Shown piece after piece: positions 47,001-58,300 of a stretch of 64,000 nucleotides of DNA. The notes beneath the pieces are model-generated. The model did not search any database. It was not told where the DNA came from and worked only from the letters and a program-made list of their open reading frames with translations. Made by a program: the position numbers and the translations under genes. Source of the DNA: Corella eumyota (lineage: Eukaryota; Chordata; Ascidiacea; Phlebobranchia; Corellidae). Location: NCBI GenBank assembly GCA_963082875.1, contig OY720101.1, forward strand, positions 15,089,671-15,153,670, read 5' to 3'. Position 1 is the stretch's first letter. Each line of letters begins with the position of its first letter.

Positions 47001-50000
47001 CCAATTAAGCTGCTTATGTTTAAAATGCTTTCATGTTTTGCTTCCTTACAAAAGTTTGTCGCGATCTCAAAAAATAAAATTTTGAAGAATATAAATTGGT
47101 TATAACCTTATATAAGGCTGTTTAGTTATAAAAGCAATGGAAAACTAAAGTCTATATTAGTTTTTAATACAAAGTTGGATCATTAAACATAAAAACTGTA
47201 AATATGACCCCTAAAAAATAAGGCAAATTAAAAAAACTATTTAATAAATTTTGTTATAACGCATTTGTTCAAATAAATTTGATTTTCTAAGTTGTATTAA
47301 TAAGCGATAGATAACAAAACAACAAGTTACATTTTAATTAAAAACTATTAAACTGAGGATAAACAAATGTTTTGGTGGAAAAAGGTGGTTCCCCTTTTCT
47401 TGTGTACGCTGAAAAATAAAATCTTTTGTTTTGGAAAAGTTTGGGATTTAAAAGTTGTTTTTACTTTAAAAATATGACAACAAGTAAAGAAAAAAGTTTA
47501 CACAAGGTTTGTTTGTGTTTATTTTAAACTTTAGTAATTTAATATTGTGGTTTGAAGTCTGATTTATTGCTTTAAAGACAAGCGTTTATATGTCATAGAT
47601 TTTGTTTTGATTTTAATGTAAAATGGCCGACTGAAGCCAAAATTAGGATTTTTTTAAATCAATCTTATGGTAACTTAACGTTTTAGATAAATTATGAACT
47701 TAAACTTATATAAATTACTGATTGATTTTATTTCTGATTTGTTTGGCCTTGTTTGCATAATATACTATCTGACTATGCAGTTCTTAAAATTAAAACACTT
47801 GGCTTTACTACATAAAGTCCTGGGTTCAATCCCCACTGCTCTTATGCAGCAACGCCTTTGAGTAAGGTGCTATAAACGGTTTAAACTCCTAATGAGCCAA
47901 AAACCAATTCCCAAACTAATTAACAGTCAATTATAATCTATAATATCTTAAACTGGCAAAGCCAAGACTGTGTCAGGGTAACAAATGTTACTCTATGTTT
48001 AGGCTAAGGATAAATATATTTAAAAAAGTTGAACAAATATTTTTTATCATTCCAAAAATTGTTTCGCAAAATTAGTTTAAATAAATGTTTGTAATATTTA
48101 ACAGAATCAACGCTGTCAACATGTTATAAAGTTAAATTATTTTTACAGGAAGCAAAATGGTTGTTGAACCACGAAGCACCAATCATTATGGACCATTTAA
48201 TCACTTTGGTTACAGCTTGTTTGCATCAAACCAATTCAATCATTTCAACCAAACATAAAATGGTTTGCACTTCTTCTACTAGGTGAAATTTGATGTTTTT
48301 GTTGATCTAAAAAGGTTCTTTCATAAACTTTATATATTTTAAAGATAAGTTTAAGGTATTTATTTAAATGCATTTGGTCATTACTTCATCTAAATTTATT
48401 TAAAAATGTTATTAAAGTTGACTTGATCTATAACAAAGAACCTGGACCTAAACTTTAATTTTGCATACTTAATTAAATTCGCGACTTCACGGCCTAAATA
48501 TTGGGTAACATTTGTTGTCCCACCCCAATTTAAGTTGACTTTAAAAGTTTTTGGATAATGTTGATTATAGTGCCTTACTTAAAGCACTATGACATAAAAG
48601 CAAATCGAACTTAATGTGCAAATTTGTATATATCTTTATCCTCGATGTGGGAAAGTCGAATGCACGACCTAAACATAGAGTAACATCAGTTACTCCGACC
48701 CAGTCTCAAGTTGCCTTTGATAGTTTCTTAATATTTAATGTGCAGTTTGTTTTATTTAATATTATATATGTTGCAGTGGAATAGAATCACTTAAGGGCTT
48801 TGCAGTCTTACACCACGACACTTTATGTGCGATGGAATTATTTATTAAACCAACCAAATCTCTTTCAACAATTAAAGCTTCGTTCAGGACTGACAAGCAG
48901 TGGAAATTACAGCAGGTTTTACTGAAATTTGTTTTTAATTAAACTTGAGTTGATTACTTCTCACTTTCATATCAAGCCAGCACCTTACAACTTTTAAAGC
49001 CCAGTTTCTTTTAACTCCCGTTTTAACCTGTCTTTATTTGTCTATTTACCTGTTTAATATATATACTTTTGGTTGGTGATTTTGTTTGTTAAATTGTGCA
49101 TGTTTACTCATTATCATAAGCTAAATTAAAATAATTATTGAGTAATTTATTGTTAAAACTCGAACCATGTTTGGGACATTCAATTTGCTTAAATTATGTG
49201 ACAATTCTTGATATGTATTTGTGTTTAGGGTTCTTAATATAGGTGATTAAATACTAAGTTAAGGTGGTTAGGCTAATCATTCTTTTGTCTTTTTCTTCCA
49301 TTGAAGCTTAGTGAATAAAACCTGTAAAAATCTGATAATAAATGTCAACATATTCTAAACAAAACAACTAATCATTTAATCTTGGTGACAGATCCAAGAT
49401 TCATACAATCAACTTCGTGAGGTTTCAAATATTCTAACCTCGTTTAAGAAATGTAAGTTATATCAAAGTGAGGAGGCAGTAGTTGCAGTCCTCAGTGAAA
49501 TTATTAAACATCTGATAAGGTGTAGGAACAGGTTGATGTCACCTTGCCAGATGTCTCTTCAAGCTTTAATTGGAAATGGATTTAATGTTAGTTCATTTAT
49601 AAATAATAATTGCCGTACTTGTACTTAATTTTCTCTCTTCATTAATGACCTCAATTTATTTTTTTAATAATTTATTTTTTTTAATATGAGAAGGTTAACT
49701 TCACGACTTAAACATAGAGTAACATCAGTTATCCCAACCCAGTCTTGAGTTGCCTGTGGTAGTTTGGGATATTATAGATAATAATTGCCCGATAATTAAG
49801 CTGCTAATTCAATGTTAGTTCAGCAGGAGTTCGTACCGTTTATAGCATCCTTACCTAAAATATTTTTGTCTTAAAACCTTTTTTTGGTCCCAAAACTTTT
49901 TGGTTTTAAAATTTTATTTATGAAAAATAATTATTGAATTAAATATCAAGTCTCTTTGTAATATTTACTTTGGTTTTTTTAATTGGTTATATGCTTCTAA

Positions 50001-51233
50001 ATTTCTTTTAAATTTTTTTCCTGTTTTTAGAAAATGTTTTCCCCTCCTCTGCCTGGCGATACTTTGGTCAACTTATACTTGATAGAAGATCGACTTATCA
50101 TCTCTCACTACACAGTTATACAAGCTCATACTAATGCCTCACTTAGTGCTTCTAAGACTGGGAAGTTACACATGACTCCTTTATCTGGAAGGGCCCTGCA
50201 TCATGACACGGGATCTCAGTTGTAAGTTTGATATTTGACCAAAAGATAGAAATTAGGGCGTTTGGCTTAGATTTTGGTAACCCCAAAACTAAAACTAGGA
50301 TTCCAGGTCTTACTTAAATCTTTTACAACATGCCAGCAGTTGGAATTGAACCCAGGACTTCAGGTACTCAAGTGAGCTTAAAAATTTCTGCAAAATGTTA
50401 GCAGTGGGGATTAAACCCCGGACCTTAGGTCTTACTTAAGAATGCTACAACATGTCAGCAGTGGGGATTAAACCCACAACCGTAGGTCTTCTTTAAGGAT
50501 GCTACAACATGCCAGCAGTGGGGATTAAACCTACGTCCTTAGGTCTTCTTTAAGGACGCTACAACATGCCAGGAGTGGGGATTAAACCCATGACTTTAGG
50601 TCTTACTTAAGAATGCTAAAATATGCCAGCATTTGGAATGCCAAAAAGCATTTGGAAACCCAGGACCTACTTATGAGTGGATCATGCTAACATGAAAAAA
50701 TAACCCAGCTTTTTGTAACCCACTTCCATGATTGATGTTTTGTTACAGTGACCATGCTGGAGTTAGATACGAAGTTTTAACATCAAACCGAGCAGAATGT
50801 TACATCCCAGCACTCACTGACATTCTACAAACTGTCAATCAAACTCAGTTAATTTGTCAAGATTTTAAAGATAAGGTAACAGATATAACGAAATTTTATT
50901 TATTGTAAAAGACTTGTTTTTTTTTAACAGTTTGGGATATTATAGACAATAATTGCCCGATAATTAAGCTGCTGAAGTGTTGGCTAAGCAGGAGTTCGTA
51001 CCGTTTATAGCACCTTACTCAAATGATTCTAAAGCATGAAAGCAGTGGGGATCAAACCCAAGACCCCAAATGTTCAGATCACTACACAACGATGCCGGCC
51101 CAACTATAACAAAGTTACACATAAAAAAGGACTTTAGGTTCTACAAGAGATTATTTTATTTTTAATTTTCAAGATAATTAATCTTGTACCATCTTGGTCA
51201 AAAGTGCCCCCATTATTACATCAAGAAACATAG
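32009..51233 (+). CDS. ROGDI: Rogdi homologue (leucine-zipper protein)
   Basis: Eight exons give 308 residues: 32009-32021, 32328-32395, 48149-48282, 48777-48915, 49392-49586, 50031-50221, 50749-50875, 51174-51233. Seen: EFQELFQ|EAKWLLNHEAP (human EEEFRWLLHDEVHAVL), KQWKLQQIQDSYNQL (human KQWKLQQIQDARNHV), MFSPPLPGDTLVNLYL (human MFAPALPSDLLVNVYI), and a QLICQDFKDK block (human QLCQQLKDK). Human Rogdi is 287 residues; mutations cause Kohlschütter-Tönz syndrome, and the protein works with DMXL proteins in V-ATPase assembly. Exons 3-7 are secure. Exons 1-2 are assigned because phase 0 and the homology across the junction agree and because joining them to the nested gene would hit an early stop. 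The last short exon (IINLVPSW...) fits phase and length. The first exon has only 13 bases, preceded directly by ttctttccag. Confidence 0.85.
33106..33865. repeat. Direct duplication of about 310 bp
   Basis: 33108-33420 and 33549-33860 are near-identical copies, both starting at ggtctgtagggctgtagg and containing tcacgtg twice and ttaaacgggactgttt. The spacer of about 130 bases carries two copies of a shorter motif (gtctcaggacctcatt and a variant). Confidence 0.8.
34020..35052 (+). repeat. Satellite A: 30-bp unit resembling a 3' splice site
   Basis: About 34 tandem copies of a 30-base unit, core tttttctttacaggggcctt followed by aataaccaaa. Each unit has a pyrimidine tract and CAG|G, with a branch-point-like ttaataac about 15-20 bases upstream. 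Variant units (tgcaggggcctcaataacc; gggcctaaaaaacta) recur 390 bases apart (13 units), showing block duplication. Open frames across the array on the minus strand exist only because 30 is a multiple of three. Confidence 0.95.
35053..35310 (+). promoter_or_regulatory. Cluster of strong acceptor-like sites and recursive-splice-like sites
   Basis: Straight after satellite A lie further pyrimidine tracts ending in AG: tttttttcag|gttaga (AG at 35081-35082), two copies of a ttatttttag|attctggttga block (near 35129 and 35294), and a ctaac branch-point consensus followed by a T-rich tract and cgcag|g|gtaagt (gtaagt at 35251). AG followed at once by GT(AAGT) is the layout of recursive splicing points in long introns. 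Function is inferred. Confidence 0.4.
35505..36705. repeat. Satellite B: 26/27-bp unit with a CCAAT box
   Basis: About 17 perfect copies of a 26-base unit (gccaaccaatgttttttgcc + gagggg) are followed from about 35960 by about 27 copies of a 27-base version (ttcttt in place of tttttt, and five Gs). A third variant (tttgtccgagggg) appears near 36373, 36530 and 36685. Near-perfect copy identity indicates recent amplification. Every unit holds aaccaatg, a CCAAT box. Confidence 0.97.
36706..37230. other. AT-rich spacer between satellites B and C
   Basis: T-rich sequence with an open stretch of 111 codons at 36861-37196 that is hydrophobic only because of T-rich codons. No homology recognised; I do not call it a gene. 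Confidence 0.4.
37230..38142. repeat. Satellite C: 32-bp unit, partly in 96-bp trimers
   Basis: About 27 copies of a 32-base unit (ccaataaccatgaaatatag + tttaacatttgt) with variants aattacc, ccatgg and attagacc. The left end is irregular. To the right, the attagacc variant recurs about every 96 bases, a three-unit higher-order repeat. Unrelated in sequence to satellites A and B, apart from also carrying CCAAT. Confidence 0.92.
38590..38702 (+). promoter_or_regulatory. Candidate promoter of the nested gene
   Basis: TACGTCAC (CRE-like) near 38598, three TTAGGG-type hexamers between 38638 and 38675, and a strong TATA box (tataaatag) near 38694. If used, transcription would run about 1.7 kb to the acceptor just before the nested gene's start codon. 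Confidence 0.3.
39783..39993 (-). mobile_element. tRNA-derived SINE, old diverged copy
   Basis: Weak match through the body and B box (agcagtaagaatcaaac); abuts the next copy. Confidence 0.55.
40002..40226 (-). mobile_element. tRNA-derived SINE, internally deleted
   Basis: Body jumps from aagtgctggtt to tgtagggattgaaccc, losing about 60 bases. Confidence 0.8.
40364..45492 (+). CDS. Unrecognised lysine/serine-rich protein nested in the Rogdi intron
   Basis: Eight exons give 835 residues in phase: 40364-40492, 40749-41335, 41863-41957, 42218-42564, 42980-43235, 43607-43708, 44097-45047, 45452-45492. I do not recognise the family. Seen: an ordered-looking, charged helical N-terminus (residues 1-75, EYYSSLLARAVKESDGDKF ... 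IILNRKIEFYETQG); an acidic, serine-rich stretch; a strongly basic patch KKNKKRKKRKSKG (about 259-271), a likely nuclear or nucleolar signal; two further lysine-rich blocks; a short segment with DWPLL and RASYASKLKSNL; a serine run (about 580-600); and a C-terminus AAKFLNK|EWQTALNKGKFYE spliced across the last intron. Most of the chain is probably disordered. The ATG lies 4 bases after an acceptor (tttttgattttag), so a 5' non-coding exon or a trans-spliced leader is likely. Same strand as its host. Confidence 0.72.
41357..41480 (+). mobile_element. 180-bp interspersed element (family 2), partial
   Basis: 5' half only (gtagcttgatcaacaatat ... gccatttatggtgtgcaag). Confidence 0.6.
42645..42945 (+). 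repeat. 57-bp B-box-like repeat array
   Basis: Five copies in intron 4 of the nested unknown gene. Confidence 0.88.
43782..44052 (+). mobile_element. tRNA-derived SINE, second head type
   Basis: Head cacttggcttcactacatga; intron 6 of the nested unknown gene. Confidence 0.85.
45073..45342 (-). mobile_element. tRNA-derived SINE
   Basis: Reverse copy starting about 25 bases into the last intron of the nested unknown gene. Confidence 0.85.
45493..48148. other. 3' flank of the nested gene / end of Rogdi intron 2
   Basis: AT-rich, with the nested gene's 3' UTR at its start and one SINE (47775-48022) near its end. Several AATAAA matches occur, too many to choose one. No exon supported. Confidence 0.4.
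47775..48022 (+). mobile_element. tRNA-derived SINE, second head type
   Basis: Starts at the second-type head; close to Rogdi exon 3. Confidence 0.8.
48478..48622 (-). mobile_element. tRNA-derived SINE, deleted and diverged
   Basis: Tail part, shortened middle and B-box remnant; next to a second fragment. Confidence 0.6.
48629..48730 (-). mobile_element. tRNA-derived SINE, tail fragment
   Basis: Only the tail-side 100 bases (cctcgatgtgggaaagtcg to agttgcctttg), shortly before Rogdi exon 4. Confidence 0.8.
49684..49852 (-). mobile_element. tRNA-derived SINE, head missing
   Basis: Tail to ccgtttatagc; Rogdi intron 5. Confidence 0.8.
50300..50680 (+). repeat. 57-bp B-box-like repeat array
   Basis: Six to seven copies in Rogdi intron 6, the last ones degraded. 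Confidence 0.85.
50928..51100 (-). mobile_element. tRNA-derived SINE, tail missing
   Basis: Starts at cagtttgggatattatag and runs through the head; last Rogdi intron. Confidence 0.8.
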
Positions 51234-51689
51234 AACCAAACAATTTTGCATTGAATTTGTAGCATAACCAATTTAAGCAAGTATTTTCGTCGGATATACT
51301 TTATATTTTTTTGTATTTGTTTCGATACACCATTTTCTGTAGCATACTTTGTAGATATATTGTCAACTTAAGCAAACTTAAAAATCATTTTATTACCATT
51401 ATATTACATTAATTATTATCATTTTCATGCATCCCAGAATAGTTTAAATAATGAAGCAATAACCAAAGCATAATAATATAAATACATTTATATTTACAGT
51501 ATTTATTTAAATATTTAATATTAGTAACCATACGGTTGTAGTATATTCTATTTTTTATAAAATTTTAAAGTCTGATAAAGTATTAAAACAATAATTTGAT
51601 GGAGCATTATTTACACTGTATGTATGTTGAGTATTTGTTTAATATTACACCATGTATTAATTAACGTCATCGTGCAATCTTACATTGAG

Positions 51690-51695
51690 AATAAA
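51690..51695 (+). terminator. Candidate polyadenylation signal of Rogdi
   Basis: AATAAA about 460 bases after the Rogdi stop, followed by a GT-rich stretch. Confidence 0.3.
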
Positions 51696-51737
51696 AGTTG
51701 TTCACCCATTAATTAAAATTATTATGTGCACATTTAT

Positions 51738-52000
51738 ATTTATTTATTGTAGATGTCGAAAGGTCGACATCACGACTTAAACATAGAGTAACATCAGTTA
51801 CCCTGACCAAATCTTAAGTTGACTTTGTTAGTTTGAGATATTGTTGATTATAATTGCTTGGTAATTAAGCTGCTGATTAAGTGTTTGGGTTAACAGGAGT
51901 TCGTACCTCGTCCTGCTCAAGTTTTGGAAGCAGTGGGGATCAAACCCAGGCCCTAATGTTGTAAAGCAAAATGTTTTATTAACTTCTACACTATGCCTTT
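51738..52000 (-). mobile_element. tRNA-derived SINE
   Basis: Reverse copy between Rogdi and Rubicon. Confidence 0.85.
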
Positions 52001-52397
52001 ATATGCACTACGCACGTATCGTCGTGAAATTGATCAATTATAAAAAAGACCTTATTTAAATAAGCCCGATAAGTAAACATTGATTTAACATGTTTTTAAT
52101 TACAAAATAAAAAAAAATTAGCTTGCTTATATTGAAAAATACGTAATCTATTTTTATCCTAACATTACTTCGTCGCAATTTAGTTACAACCTTTACTTGT
52201 TTGTAATGATGTAATATAATCAGCTGATATTTTAATTCGGTTATTCCCCATTATTTTGCGGGCTATTTTTTGGTTTTTAGAGTAGCAAAAACAAGGTTTA
52301 AAATCACTTTTTTAAACCCAACTTTAAGAGTTATAGATATTTTATTGTTAACTGTGTTTAGATGTGTAATAAAATGTAAATGTTGAGTGTTTAAAAC

Positions 52398-55300
52398 ATG
52401 AATAAAAATGAAAATTTTGAGGAAAATTTGGATGAACAAAAAAGGTAAAAAAAGTTAAGTTATTTTTTATTTAAAGCTTTATATAAATTACTTCATTTAA
52501 CTGCTTCGATTAAAAATGGGTTTTAATTACTTGGCCTGTTTTGAAGATGTCTAATTGATGGATTTTTTAACTTTTGTTAAGACATTTTTTAGTAATACAA
52601 TTTTAAATTTAAACTGGCAGACTGGCAGCGTGGTGCAGTGGTAAGAACACTTGCTACACCACCAGACCACAATGAGGTCGTGGGTTTAATCCCCACTGCT
52701 CTTATGCTGTAGCCCCCTTGAGTAAGGCGCTATAAACAATATAAACTCCTGCTAAGCCAACACTTAATCAGCAGCATAATTTTTGGGCAATTTTAATCTA
52801 TAATATCCCAAACTGCCACAGGCAACTTGAGACTGGGTCGGAGTAACTGATGTTACTCTATGTTTAATTGCGCATTCAACTTTTTCACATCGAGGATAAA
52901 GATTGTACAAAAAAAAAATTATTTATTTATAATTTTACTGTCTTTATATTTTATAGAAATTCACGAAAAGAGAAACAAAAATTATTTTCTTTTCTGAAAT
53001 CCACAACTGAGAAGATATTAGGTCAAAGGTCATATGATGTATGGGCAGTGCACGGAGGTGTAGAAAGTTTAACGAACGCTATCGATAAAATTCTACAATT
53101 TGGAAACAAAAAACAAGTGGTAAGAAAAAAAATATTTTGGATATTTTTATTTGTAAAGCAATGTCAAAGATCAATTGATTTGCAAGCAGTTTGGACAAGA
53201 TTATTAAATGCAAATGTAAAAAATGGGCTGACTGTGTGTGCCCACAAACTAATCTGGAAAGTACGGCAGCAGACATGCACAAGATTTTTTTTGTTAAAAA
53301 ACATGCATGTCTGAAATTGGCATTTGCAGAGAACTTGTCGAAAACTGCCCTACTTTCCAGACTGGCCCACATCGTAAAATTTCGGTTTATGCGTACACAC
53401 ATGAAATCTAAGTTTGCTAATCTACTTTCAATTTTATAAAAAAATCTTTGAATAATAAGTATAAGCAAAACTTTAGTGGAATATAGTTAAAAAAGGCTAT
53501 AAATATATAGCCTAGTAGTATAGCACAAATGCATATTTTGATAATTATCGATAAACGTTAAACTAAATGCGGTAAAAAATATATCACTAGATGTCAGTAT
53601 TTAGCGTAGCAAAATGTTTATTTTAGGCTTGCACATTTTTTTATTTAAAAAAATTTAATTCGTGCACGCTTTTCTATTTTTTGGATTGTTTATTTGGTAA
53701 ACTTAAAATATTTTAAATCTGTAAAGTCTTCCTGTTTCAATTGAATTAGTTTTTTTAATAGGTTTATTGTATAAATCTTTTGTTGTATTAAAATTTAAAA
53801 TTTTATTTAATATAACTTTTATGTTTAAGGGCCATCTTGGACCAATTAAAGATTACTGGTTGTTTGTTCGTGGTTTAAAATGGTTGCAACCATCTTTAGG
53901 ACCAGATATTGATTATTTATCAAAACTACCAGCTTCATCACCAACCAAAATTAAACTTGAATCTTTTAAATCACGAAGATACCAAAGGTGAATTTGTAAA
54001 TTTAACTCTCCTATAAGATAAGGAATATTTACAGTTTTCTTTTTTTATGTGGAAAGGTCATCTTCACAACTTTAACGTAAAGTAATATTCGTTACCCCAA
54101 CCCAGTTTCGAGTTGCCTTTGGAAGTTTGGGGTATTTTAGATTATAATTGTCTGATAATTATGTTGCTGATTAAGTGCTGGCTCAGCAGGAGTTTATACT
54201 GTTTATAGCGCCTTACTCAAGGGCGCTATATCATGAGAGCAGTGGGGATCAAACCCACAACCTCTTGTAGTGCCAATTGTTCTGACACTACGCTGTCCAT
54301 TCTATTTAGTTTATTTTATAACTTAATAGCAGGTTAATAACATAACAAACTGACAAAGACAACTTAAAACATTCCAAGCACTATTTATTTTAAATGATTG
54401 TTTTAAATCTGTCAGTAAATATATTTTATTATTATTTTGAAATTTTTGTTAACTTAAATATTTAATATGAAGACAAACAACGTTACCTACTCATGGTCAA
54501 CAGTGGATCGAAAATTCCTTAAAAAATGGAACTTTAAAATCTCAACTTGAAATCTTAACTTCAGATTTGAATTATGTTGAAGATCATTACCATGGTAACA
54601 TGATTTTTATATTTTTATTTTAACACAATAGTGACAGTAAAAAAAGTTGTAGCAAGAAGGCAGTGGGGATCAAACACAGGACCTTAAGACATGGGAAAAA
54701 TAATTTAAAGCATTATAAACAACATGACATTTCAATAAAAAAATTAAAAATTAATTTTTAGATTTTTTTGATTGTTTTAATTTATTCCAATTTTAAACTG
54801 TTGACATAAGGCCTATTTATCTTAATATTTAACATATTGTAAAGTTTTAATTCTTGCTAACTGTAATTAGTCAATATAACAATAAGATATTGCTAAATAA
54901 GCTGTATAGAGCTATTCATATCTTAACTAAGGAAATACTTAAACAATAGAAAAATTTAAAACCCAATTTTGTATTATCAGTACTTAATAGTATTATACCA
55001 TTTATGGGGTTGAAATTTAAGGGTATTTAGTAAATTATGCTTTGTATTTTGACAGTATAGTTAGGTGATGTTTTAAATTATTGATGTTATTAGTAAAGGA
55101 CAAAATGAAAGTAATAAAAATTATTATTAAAATGGCAGGAAATGGGTTGTTTTATATACATCAATATTTTGATATATTGAATTCTGTTTATATTGGTTAT
55201 AAAAACTATTAAATTTAACTTTAAAAAAATAAGTCTTCAAGACTTATATAGTTTTATCAGTATAGCATAGACAGAATCAAAACTTAAAGTTTATTTATGA

Positions 55301-58300
55301 ATAATATAATGAGTTTAATATTAGCTTAGCAAATAATTTATGTAAACAAAACCTTAATTTTTTGTATAATAGATTGGTCTTTTATAAAGGATCCATTATA
55401 TTTAAATGCAATGAAGATATGTGTCGAAGCGTTAGAGCAAAATTCATCAGCAATATTAGCAAATATATCTCTACAATTGGTAAGTTAATAAAAGCTTAAC
55501 AGTCTTATCTTATTAACTTATAAATTAGGAATCTTTTACATTTTTTACATGTTTAGTGCACTATTTTTTTTTATATATCTTTATCCTCGATGTAAAAGGT
55601 CGAATGTGTGACCTAAACATAGAGTAACGTCATTTACCTCGACCCGTTCTCAAGTTGCCTGTGGCAGTTTGAAATATTATTGACTATAATTGCTCGATAG
55701 TTAATCTGCTGATTAAGTGCTGGCTTAGCAGGAGTTTATACCGTTTATAGCGCCTTACTCAAGGGTGCTACATCATGAGGGCAGTGGGGATTGAACCCAC
55801 GGCCCCATGTGTGGTGCATCATATAAAGACTATGTTTCTATAGGTTATGTAAAAAGTTTAAACCAACATTTATTTAAGAAATTTGTTTTTTTAAAAGCTT
55901 GTGGGTCCTGATAATGAAGATAATAAAGATTCAACGAATGTTAGAATACATCGTGGAATAACCAACCCAGGTTAATTTATATATTATAAAGCTTGGTGCT
56001 GTTTTATATGTATGTTCAATTTATAAGCATTCAAATTTAATAAAACTGCCAGTTGTGGTGCGCGGGTAAATTATCACATATAATTTTTTTTTTTTGTATA
56101 TAATTTATCTTTGATGTGGGAAAGTCGAAAGCGCAACCTAAACATGGAGTAACATTAGTTACTTCGACCCTGTCCCAAGTTGCCTGTTGCCTGTGGCAGT
56201 TTTGGATATTATATAGATTATAATTGGCCCGATAATTATGCTGCTGATTAAGTGCTGGCTCAGCAGTTTATGCTGTTTATAGCGCCTTACTCAATGGCGC
56301 TACAGCATGAGAGCAGTAAGGATTGAACCCACGATCTCATGTGTTGTGTAGCAAGTGTTCTTACCACTACACCACGCTGCCGGTTTATTTTTAATATATG
56401 AGAGTTGTGATTATATTATAACAATTGAAATGTCATAATTTAATTAAAGTATGTAGAAATTTTTTACCATTAAAAATAACTGTATCAACATTTTATTTTG
56501 ATGTAGATGTACTTCCAATTCTAAATGAAAATTCTGAAAAACCTGAAACAGAAATAATTGAAAAATCCGACCCTCTCTCAGTTGCATTATCTGGTTTTCT
56601 AGAAACAAAAAACATTCCGTTAAGTAGAAAGTCATCCGTGTTATCCAACGACAAAATACTGACATCAAGTGACAGTATTTCACGATCATTTTCCAGTCAT
56701 TCATTTAACGAAAACTCAAGTTTTAATAGAAATGTGAAACAAAGACTTTTTGATAATTGCAACGTTAATTACTCGCTTAACGATGGCTTAGAAATGTCAC
56801 GGAAACCCTTGTTCGATGACGACGAGGAATTTCTTGGAAACGCTGATGCTCTTGGTTTTTTAGCAGAGCAGGGGTCATCACTTTTTTCACAAATTGGTTA
56901 CAACTCCAATTTTAAAGAAATTAGCAAAACTACAAAAAACGAGGAAATAAATAATCTTCAATATCCTGACTCAAATAATGAAAATAACTCGTTAAATAAA
57001 AACTTAATTAATTATTCTCTTCCTGATATAATAACCTCAGCAGAGGACTCTTTATCGAACCCACGTCAACTTTCTACCTCATTACAAGACAACAAACAAC
57101 AGCAAAATATTAAAACTTCAAAAAAAAATGATTCTCTAAAAGGTAAGTTGCATTGAATTTATATATAATAAAGCTCAGTGCCTAACGTCTCAATTATGGC
57201 TTGTAAAATAAATAAAACTCCTGTTTGTGGTGCACGGATAAATTATCGCAGGCAAATATTAGTTAAAAGTTGCAACCATATTACATCAAGTAAAATATAT
57301 AAATTAATAAATTTAAAAGAAATTTTGACTGCTTTGCTTGGCGTTTTAGATAAAAATGAAATAACTTAAAAAAATCTTTTTGTAATAAATTGTTTAATAT
57401 TTTTAATTGTTTGTAAAACTGTTGGTTTTATTTTTATAGTAGTTATGTAAGTAAGTCAAATATTTGATTTATGATTGCATACCAATTTCACTTTAGTTTT
57501 ATTGTTCTAACACTATTGCAACTACATTTATAGCTTATATGGCTCAATGGTTTATAATTTATTGCACCATACTATAGGTTACTGAGTAATTCTGAAATGT
57601 TACTTGTCAGTTATAATTTCTTTGTTAAATTTGAATTTCTAGAGTCTCCAACATTACTCCAACATAGAAGATGTAGGTCTCACCACTTTACACAACTTGA
57701 TGGTAATTACCCATTACATAATATTTGATACTTAACAAACCACAATGACAACTTAATTCCAGTTAAAACAATGCTGACAGCGTGGTGTAATGGTTAAAAT
57801 ACTTGGGTTTGCTACATTCTAGGTTTTACCACAACTACTTCTATGTTGTAGCGTTCTTGCTCATGTGTTTAGTCCTTACCTCTATCATCATAGTGTCCTT
57901 AAGTAAATTGCTATAAACATTATAAACTTCTGCTAAGTCAATACCAAATTGTGGTACACTTACAGAGCAATAACAAAAAAACTGCAAAATACAACTTAAA
58001 ACTGGGTCAGGGTAACCAATGTTACTCTACGTTAAGGTCATGATGTCAACCTTCCCACATCGATAATAAACAAATCCAAAAAAGTGAATAAATTAAGCCA
58101 ATAGTGATTATGTTTTTAACCAACAATTTTAATAAGTCTTTAATACAAACAATGTTTTATTTTAAAGGTTTTGGTAGCAACTCAGAAATCAGTGAAAATT
58201 CTTCCACCCAGCTTTTTATAAAACCTTCAACATCAATGCCCACTTTAAATCAGGATCAGATGGGAAAATTTGGGAACAAAAGTGAGTTTTGTTTTTACAT

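Larger units (their letters stand above)
32396..48148 (+). other. 15.8-kb intron 2 of Rogdi
   Basis: Inferred intron between the N-terminal and core exons of Rogdi. From left to right it holds a 0.3-kb direct duplication, three unlike tandem arrays, AT-rich sequence, a nested same-strand gene (40364-45492) and 2.7 kb of further AT-rich sequence. The other Rogdi introns are under 1.2 kb. Confidence 0.6.
51234..52397. other. Intergenic region, Rogdi / Rubicon
   Basis: Holds the Rogdi 3' UTR, one SINE (51738-52000) and about 400 bases of AT-rich promoter-side sequence. An acceptor-like gtgtttag occurs about 35 bases before the Rubicon start. Confidence 0.45.

Noticed and set aside
53079-53468. 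Overlapping frames of 82-148 codons on both strands
   Set aside because: They fall in the compound inverted repeat of Rubicon intron 2 and have no homology; only 52957-53119 fits the Rubicon model.
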